From an uncultured Tropicimonas sp. (lineage in GTDB: Bacteria; Pseudomonadota; Alphaproteobacteria; Rhodobacterales; Rhodobacteraceae), in NCBI GenBank assembly GCA_947495685.1, contig CANLZY010000012.1:1-64000 (forward strand): a stretch of 64,000 nt of DNA, written 5' to 3'. A program made the translations under genes and the position numbers. Positions 59,570 through 64,000 of this stretch are shown in pieces. A model generated the notes under the pieces. It had not been told where the DNA came from. It did no database searches and saw nothing but the letters and a program-made list of their open reading frames with translations. Each line of letters begins with the position of its first letter. Position 1 is the stretch's first letter.

Positions 59570-61690
59570 ATGATTGACGTCGAAGACCTTGTTGCGCTGG
59601 TCACGGCCTACAACCCGCACAGTAATGTAGACAAGATCCGTGAGGCTTATGCCTACGGAGAAGAAATGCATTCGGGGCAGACGCGCCATTCTGGCGAGCC
59701 ATATTTCACCCATCCTGTGGCCGTCGCCGCGCTGTTGACCGAGCAGCGCCTGGACGACGCGACGATCATCACTGCGCTGCTGCATGACACGATCGAGGAC
59801 ACGGGGGCGAACTATACCGATATCGTTCGGCTATTTGGGGCGGATGTGGCCGAACTGGTCGACGGCGTTACCAAACTGACCAACCTGCAATTGAGTTCGT
59901 CCGAAACCAAGCAGGCAGAGAACTTTCGCAAGCTGCTGATCGCCATGTCCCGGGACTTGCGGGTGATTCTGGTCAAACTGGCCGACCGCCTGCACAACAT
60001 GCGGACGATCAAATTCCAGCGCCCCAAGAAACAGGTCCAGAAATCCAGGGAAACCATGGATATCTATGCCCCGCTTGCGGGCCGCATGGGTATGCAATGG
60101 ATGCGCGAAGAACTGGAGGACCTGTCGTTCCGGGTGCTGAACCCCGAAGGCCGGTCGTCGATCATCCGCCGCTTCATCACGCTGCAACGCGAAACCGGCG
60201 ATGTAATCCACAAGATCACCCACGATATCCGGACCGAACTGGACAAGGTCGGCATCGAAGCCGACGTCTTTGGGCGCGCGAAAAAGCCCTATTCGATCTG
60301 GCGCAAGATGCAGGACAAGGGGCTGGGGTTCTCGCGCCTGTCAGACATCTACGGGTTCCGGGTCATCACCGATACCGAACAGGATTGCTACATGGTGCTT
60401 GGTGCCATCCACCAGCGCTGGAAGGCAGTGCCGGGGCGGTTCAAGGATTACATCAGCCAGCCCAAGTCGAACGGCTACCGATCGATCCACACCACGGTCT
60501 CGGGGCGCGACGGCAAGCAGGTCGAGGTGCAGATCCGCACCCGGCAAATGCACGAGGTCGCCGAATCCGGGGTCGCGGCGCACTGGTCCTATCGCGATGG
60601 CGTGCGGGCCGAGAACCCGTTTGCGGTGGATCCGGCCGAGTGGATCACCACCCTGTCCGAGCGGTTCAACGACAGCGACAATTCCGATTTCCTCGAGCAC
60701 ATGAAGCTCGAGATGTATTCGGACCAGGTGTTCTGCTTCACCCCCAAGGGCGACGTGATCAAGCTGCCGAAGGGAGCGACACCGCTCGACTATGCGTACG
60801 GCATCCACACCCGAATCGGCGACAAATGCGTCGGTGCAAAGATAGATGGCGTGCGCGTTCCTCTGTGGACGCGGCTGAAGAATGGCCAGTCGGTGGATAT
60901 CATTACCGCCGAGGGGCAGCGTCCGCAGGCGACATGGCTCGATATCGTGGTCACGGGGCGGGCCAAGTCGGCTATCCGCCGTAGCCTGCGCGAGGAAAAC
61001 CGCGAACGGTATATCAAGCTCGGAACGGAGCTGGCCCGGGTCGCCTTCGAACACATCGGCAAGAAATCCACCGACAAGGCGCTCAAGACGGCGGCAAAGC
61101 AACTTGGCCTGCATGACAGCGAAGAACTGCTTGCGCGGCTTGGTAGCGCTGAACTGAGCGCCGGTGACGTCGTATCGACGCTCTATCCGGAACTTGCCTC
61201 CCGCGAGGGGGAAGAGATCGATCAGACGCGTGCGGTGCTGGGCCTTGCGCCGGACCAGACACCGACACGCGGTACCTGTTGCCAGCCGCTCCCCGGTGAG
61301 CGGATCGTCGGGATCACCTACCGCGGCCAAGGTGTGGTCGTGCATGCCATCGACTGCCCGAGTCTGGTGGACCTCGAAGACCAGCCGGACCGGTGGGTTG
61401 ACCTGCACTGGCATTCGGGGCTGCACCCGGCGGCCTATTCGGTGACCATCCAGATGACCATTTCGAACGATGCCGGGGTGCTGGGTCGAATCTGCACATT
61501 GATTGGCGAGCAGAAGGCCAATATCTCTGACCTGCATTTCCTGGACCGGAAACCGGACTATTATCGCCTCGAATTCGACGTAGATCTACGGGATGTTGAA
61601 CACCTGCATATGGTCATGACAGCGCTTGAGGCCGATAACGATGTGGCCGAGGTTGCTCGAGTCAGAAACGCTGAGCGCAAGCCTGTCTGA
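59570..61690 (+). CDS. rsh: Bifunctional (p)ppGpp synthetase/hydrolase (RSH)
   Basis: This is a 706-aa protein. The N-terminal HD hydrolase domain has YFTHPVAVAALL and ALLHDTIEDTGANYTDI, with the HD..ED residues intact, so hydrolase activity is likely. The synthetase domain has KKPYSIWRKMQDKG, DIYGFRVIT and QPKSNGYRSIHTTVSG. A TGS domain (VFCFTPKGDVIKLPKGATPL DYAYGIHT) and a C-terminal ACT domain (TIQMTISNDAGVLGRICTLI) follow. Alphaproteobacteria normally have a single such enzyme. It senses starvation and sets ppGpp levels. It is downstream of rpoZ with a 30-bp gap. Confidence 0.95.
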   Translation: MIDVEDLVALVTAYNPHSNVDKIREAYAYGEEMHSGQTRHSGEPYFTHPVAVAALLTEQRLDDATIITALLHDTIEDTGANYTDIVRLFGADVAELVDGVTKLTNLQLSSSETKQAENFRKLLIAMSRDLRVILVKLADRLHNMRTIKFQRPKKQVQKSRETMDIYAPLAGRMGMQWMREELEDLSFRVLNPEGRSSIIRRFITLQRETGDVIHKITHDIRTELDKVGIEADVFGRAKKPYSIWRKMQDKGLGFSRLSDIYGFRVITDTEQDCYMVLGAIHQRWKAVPGRFKDYISQPKSNGYRSIHTTVSGRDGKQVEVQIRTRQMHEVAESGVAAHWSYRDGVRAENPFAVDPAEWITTLSERFNDSDNSDFLEHMKLEMYSDQVFCFTPKGDVIKLPKGATPLDYAYGIHTRIGDKCVGAKIDGVRVPLWTRLKNGQSVDIITAEGQRPQATWLDIVVTGRAKSAIRRSLREENRERYIKLGTELARVAFEHIGKKSTDKALKTAAKQLGLHDSEELLARLGSAELSAGDVVSTLYPELASREGEEIDQTRAVLGLAPDQTPTRGTCCQPLPGERIVGITYRGQGVVVHAIDCPSLVDLEDQPDRWVDLHWHSGLHPAAYSVTIQMTISNDAGVLGRICTLIGEQKANISDLHFLDRKPDYYRLEFDVDLRDVEHLHMVMTALEADNDVAEVARVRNAERKPV

Positions 61691-61719
61691 GGCTGGAATA
61701 CGATTGGGGGTCTTGAAGC

Positions 61720-62412
61720 GTGGTCTTCAAGCGAAGAAACAGGCGGAATTTGCTGCGTGTCGTGGCCGAGAGCTTTTGGCCGCGTGGCGGCTGGGGCCGT
61801 GCAGCGCTCTACGTCAAGCATCGCCTGCGTCGGCTTCCTGACAGCCCGCACCGAATCGCACGTGGGATCTTTGCGGGCGTCTTCGTCTCGTTCACGCCGT
61901 TCTACGGCTTCCATTTCGTGACGGCCTTCCTCGTGTCCAAGGCGATTGGCGGCAACTATCTGGCAGCCCTGTTGGCGACATTCTTTGGAAACCCGGTCAC
62001 ATTCCCATTCATTGCGGCCATTTCTTTGAAGCTCGGGTACTGGATTCTTGCACTCGAGGTTGACCCCGACGTGAGGCGGCAGTTGCACGAGGGCGGTGCC
62101 GAGCAGATGAGCAGCAACCTGATGACCAAGTTCTCAGGTGCCTTTGCGGACCTCTGGTCGAACTTCTGGTCGATGTTCACCAGCGATGTGGCGCATTGGT
62201 CACGGCTGGAGATCTTCTATGATCAGGTGTTCCTGCCATTTCTGGTGGGCGGAATCGTGCCGGGCATCATCGCGGGACTGGTCGCGTATTACGTGACGAT
62301 GCCGTTCATCACGGCCTATCAGAACCGCCGCCAGGTGAAGCTCAAGAAGAAGCTGGAACAGATCCGCGCCGCCGCCGCAAGCCAGGCCAGGCCGTCGAAG
62401 CTTGGGCAATAG
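61720..62412 (+). CDS. DUF2062-family membrane protein
   Basis: This is a 230-aa protein with a GTG start at 61720 and a basic N-terminus (KRRNRRNLLR). DUF2062 features are the DSPHRIARGIFAGVFVSFTP FYGFHFV segment with the GxFxxxTPxxG pattern, GNPVTFPFIAAISLKLGYWI, and a C-terminal membrane segment (FLPFLVGGIVPGIIAGLVAY). Three or four transmembrane helices are visible. The function of the family is unknown. It follows the rsh gene by 29 bp, so co-transcription is likely. Confidence 0.88.
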   Translation: MVFKRRNRRNLLRVVAESFWPRGGWGRAALYVKHRLRRLPDSPHRIARGIFAGVFVSFTPFYGFHFVTAFLVSKAIGGNYLAALLATFFGNPVTFPFIAAISLKLGYWILALEVDPDVRRQLHEGGAEQMSSNLMTKFSGAFADLWSNFWSMFTSDVAHWSRLEIFYDQVFLPFLVGGIVPGIIAGLVAYYVTMPFITAYQNRRQVKLKKKLEQIRAAAASQARPSKLGQ

Positions 62413-62438
62413 CGCCCGGCCAGGGAAGGCCGGAGCGC
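62412..62438. terminator. Hairpin between DUF2062 and RND genes
   Basis: CCGGCC (62416-62421) pairs with GGCCGG (62428-62433), and the flanking GCGC pairs extend the stem with one bulged A. It starts at the stop of the DUF2062 gene and lies before the convergent RND gene stop at 62466. No U-tract is present, so it is only a plausible terminator. Confidence 0.45.
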
Positions 62439-62465
62439 GTAGTTGATGGCCCCTCCCGGCGGGCC

Positions 62466-64000
62466 TCAGGTTCGGAACACCCGATAGATCGCCGGGATTA
62501 CCAGGACCGTCAGCAAGGTCGAACTGAGCAACCCGAACAGCAACGACAGCGCCAAACCCTGAAAGATCGGGTCGGCGAGGATGACCACGGCCCCGATCAT
62601 CGCGGCGATGGCCGTCAACAGGATCGGTTTGAAGCGGATCGCCCCAGCTTCGATCAGCGTCTCGATCTTGTCGACTGTCGGGTCGGCGTGCCGGATGAAA
62701 TCCACAAGCAGGATGGAGTTTCGCACGATAATACCGGCCAGCGCGATGAATCCGATCATTGAGGGCGCCGAGAACGGTGCGCTGAACAGCCAGTGCCCGG
62801 CCATGATCCCAAGGAAGGTCAGCGGGATCGGGGTCAGGATCACCAGCGGCAGCTTGAACGAGCCGAACTGGGCGACGACGAGGATGTAGATCCCCAACAG
62901 CGCCACGGCAAAGGCCGCGCCCATGTCGCGGAACGTCACCCAGGTGACCTCCCATTCGCCGTCCCACAGCAGCGAGACTGTGGATTCGTCCTCTGGCTGG
63001 CCGTTCATGCGGATCTCGGGCTTGGTGCCCTCGGGCCACTCCATCGCGTCCAGCGCGTCAGCGACAGCCAGCATGCCGTACAGCGGGGCCTCGAAGTCGC
63101 CTGCGAGTTCTGCCATGACCATCTCGGCCGCGCGCCCGTTGTGCCGAAAGATCGGGAAGCTTGCACGCTCTTCCTGCACGGTCACCACGTCGCCCAGTTC
63201 GACCACGCCCCGGGCCCCCGGCAGCACGTTCGCCGGGATCGGGGTCGACAGGAAGCGCTCGTCGATGACGCGGTCAGACTTGTCGCGCTCGATGGTGATC
63301 GGGATCGGATAGCGTCCGGCGCCGCGATGCGAATACCCGACGGTCGAACCGGCGTTCAGCAGCCCGAGCGTCGTGAACACGTCCTGCTCCTGTACGCCAA
63401 AGAACTCCAGCGAGTCGGACGAGATCACGGCACGCATCCGGCGTGGCTGCACGCCAAAGCTGTCGTCTACATCCACGATGAAGGGAACGCTTTCGAACGC
63501 TTCGCGGATCCGGGTCGCGGCAAGTCGGCGGGCCTCGCCATCGGGCCCATAAACCTCGGCCAGAAGCGTGGCGATGACCGGCGGCCCAGGGGGCGGTTCG
63601 ACGGTCTTCAGGCTGGTGCCCGGCGGGACATCGATCCCGGCGATCCGTTCGCGGATTTCCAGCGCGATGTCGTGGCTGGTGCGGTCGCGGTCACCCTTGT
63701 GCGCAAGGTTGATCTGCACGTCGCCCAGTTGTGGTTCTGCGCGCAGGTAATAGTGGCGGACCAGCCCGTTGAAGTTGAACGGAGCGGCCGCCCCGGCGTG
63801 GGTCTGGGTCGACAGGACTTCGGGGAGTTGCAGAACCTCCCGGGCGATGGCCTGCGCCACGGCGTCGGTGTCCTCGACCGAGGCGCCTTCGGGCAGGTCG
63901 ATCACCACCGACAGCTCCGACTTGTTGTCGAACGGCAGCAGCTTGACCGTCACGTCCCTGGTGTACAACAGCGCCAACGAGCCGAAGGACAGGACCGCCG
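62466..64000 (-). CDS. RND efflux pump subunit, AcrB/HAE1 type, C-terminal part
   Basis: The frame is open to the right edge of the window, so only about 510 residues of the usual 1,000-1,100 are seen; the first codons lie outside. The visible part has the second periplasmic porter region (KLLPFDNKSELSVVIDLPEG, VIATLLAEVYGPDG) and the last transmembrane helices (MGAAFAVALLGIYILVVAQF, MIGFIALAGIIVRNSILLVD F, and PILLTAIAAMIGAVVILADP). The IRNSILLVD helix is the family signature. DPIFQGLALSLLFGLLSST fits heavy-metal/acriflavin-type pumps of the HAE-1/HME group. The substrate is unknown. Confidence 0.93.
   Translation of the reverse strand, partial: AVLSFGSLALLYTRDVTVKLLPFDNKSELSVVIDLPEGASVEDTDAVAQAIAREVLQLPEVLSTQTHAGAAAPFNFNGLVRHYYLRAEPQLGDVQINLAHKGDRDRTSHDIALEIRERIAGIDVPPGTSLKTVEPPPGPPVIATLLAEVYGPDGEARRLAATRIREAFESVPFIVDVDDSFGVQPRRMRAVISSDSLEFFGVQEQDVFTTLGLLNAGSTVGYSHRGAGRYPIPITIERDKSDRVIDERFLSTPIPANVLPGARGVVELGDVVTVQEERASFPIFRHNGRAAEMVMAELAGDFEAPLYGMLAVADALDAMEWPEGTKPEIRMNGQPEDESTVSLLWDGEWEVTWVTFRDMGAAFAVALLGIYILVVAQFGSFKLPLVILTPIPLTFLGIMAGHWLFSAPFSAPSMIGFIALAGIIVRNSILLVDFIRHADPTVDKIETLIEAGAIRFKPILLTAIAAMIGAVVILADPIFQGLALSLLFGLLSSTLLTVLVIPAIYRVFRT

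Noticed and set aside
1-64000. tRNA, rRNA or riboswitch genes, including a cobalamin riboswitch before the cobalamin genes
   Set aside because: No cloverleaf-like sequence, rRNA motif or B12-box was recognised by eye; a covariance-model search (tRNAscan-SE, Rfam) would be needed to exclude weak cases.

Overview
The window looks like a chromosomal segment of a marine-type alphaproteobacterium of the Rhodobacterales (Roseobacter group, Rhodobacteraceae). The evidence is high GC with strong third-position bias, many ATGA and GTGA stop/start overlaps, TctC/TctBA (tripartite tricarboxylate), TauT-type and Pot-type transporters, FCD-type GntR regulators, a decayed VPLPA-CTERM protein, an RTX/cadherin-like secreted protein and the def-def-def-fmt order. 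No rRNA, tRNA, CRISPR array, phage module or intact insertion sequence was seen. The species cannot be named from this sequence alone.

Layout. 0-6 kb: an IS3 relic, two overlapping genes for GTPases (one DUF697-like, one with an N-terminal membrane hairpin), a pyridoxamine-phosphate-oxidase-like protein, a small membrane protein, and IS3 and IS256 relics. 6.0-19.3 kb: a catabolic island for a small organic acid. It holds a TauE-like exporter, two FAH-family hydrolases each divergent from a paralogous GntR regulator, a class V aminotransferase divergent from a fused FAD/Fe-S D-2-hydroxyacid dehydrogenase with its own GntR regulator, and a five-gene operon FAH-SBP-ATPase-permease-Ldh2 dehydrogenase. 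The island is bounded by the IS256 relic and an IS6 relic (19.4-19.8 kb). 19.9-30.3 kb: a LysR regulator divergent from a collinear operon tctC-tctB-tctA-SDR-ThDP enzyme-NIPSNAP-GST-aldehyde dehydrogenase-aldo/keto reductase. 30.3-41.2 kb: a decayed region with a VPLPA-CTERM pseudogene, a 947-aa RTX protein, IS3 and IS30-like relics, an intact Na/Pi-cotransporter-like/PhoU protein with a coiled-coil partner, an aldehyde dehydrogenase and two broken ribose-type ABC transporter genes. 42-46 kb: an intact potD-potA-potB-potC-like ABC operon. 46-64 kb: mainly core genes. These are two cobalamin genes, a degenerate receiver protein, a glutathionyl-hydroquinone reductase, an L,D-transpeptidase-like protein with a MalY-type lyase, three peptide deformylase genes plus fmt, rnhA, a methyltransferase, a LysE-type exporter with ispH, a NYN-domain protein, folK, rpoZ, rsh (spoT/relA), a DUF2062 protein and the C-terminal part of an RND efflux pump cut by the right edge.

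Most notable are the two metabolic islands. In the first, the two FAH/GntR divergent promoters carry nearly the same operator-like element (CCCAATT, 4 or 5 nt, ATTGGTTGG), so the two halves of the island are probably co-regulated. A separate perfect 18-bp palindrome sits in the aminotransferase/dehydrogenase divergent promoter. The second island couples a solute-binding-protein-dependent transporter to an unusual enzyme set, including an SDR that lacks the usual catalytic Tyr and Lys. No substrate can be assigned to either. Among the core genes, the third deformylase has lost its metal-binding Cys and catalytic Glu.
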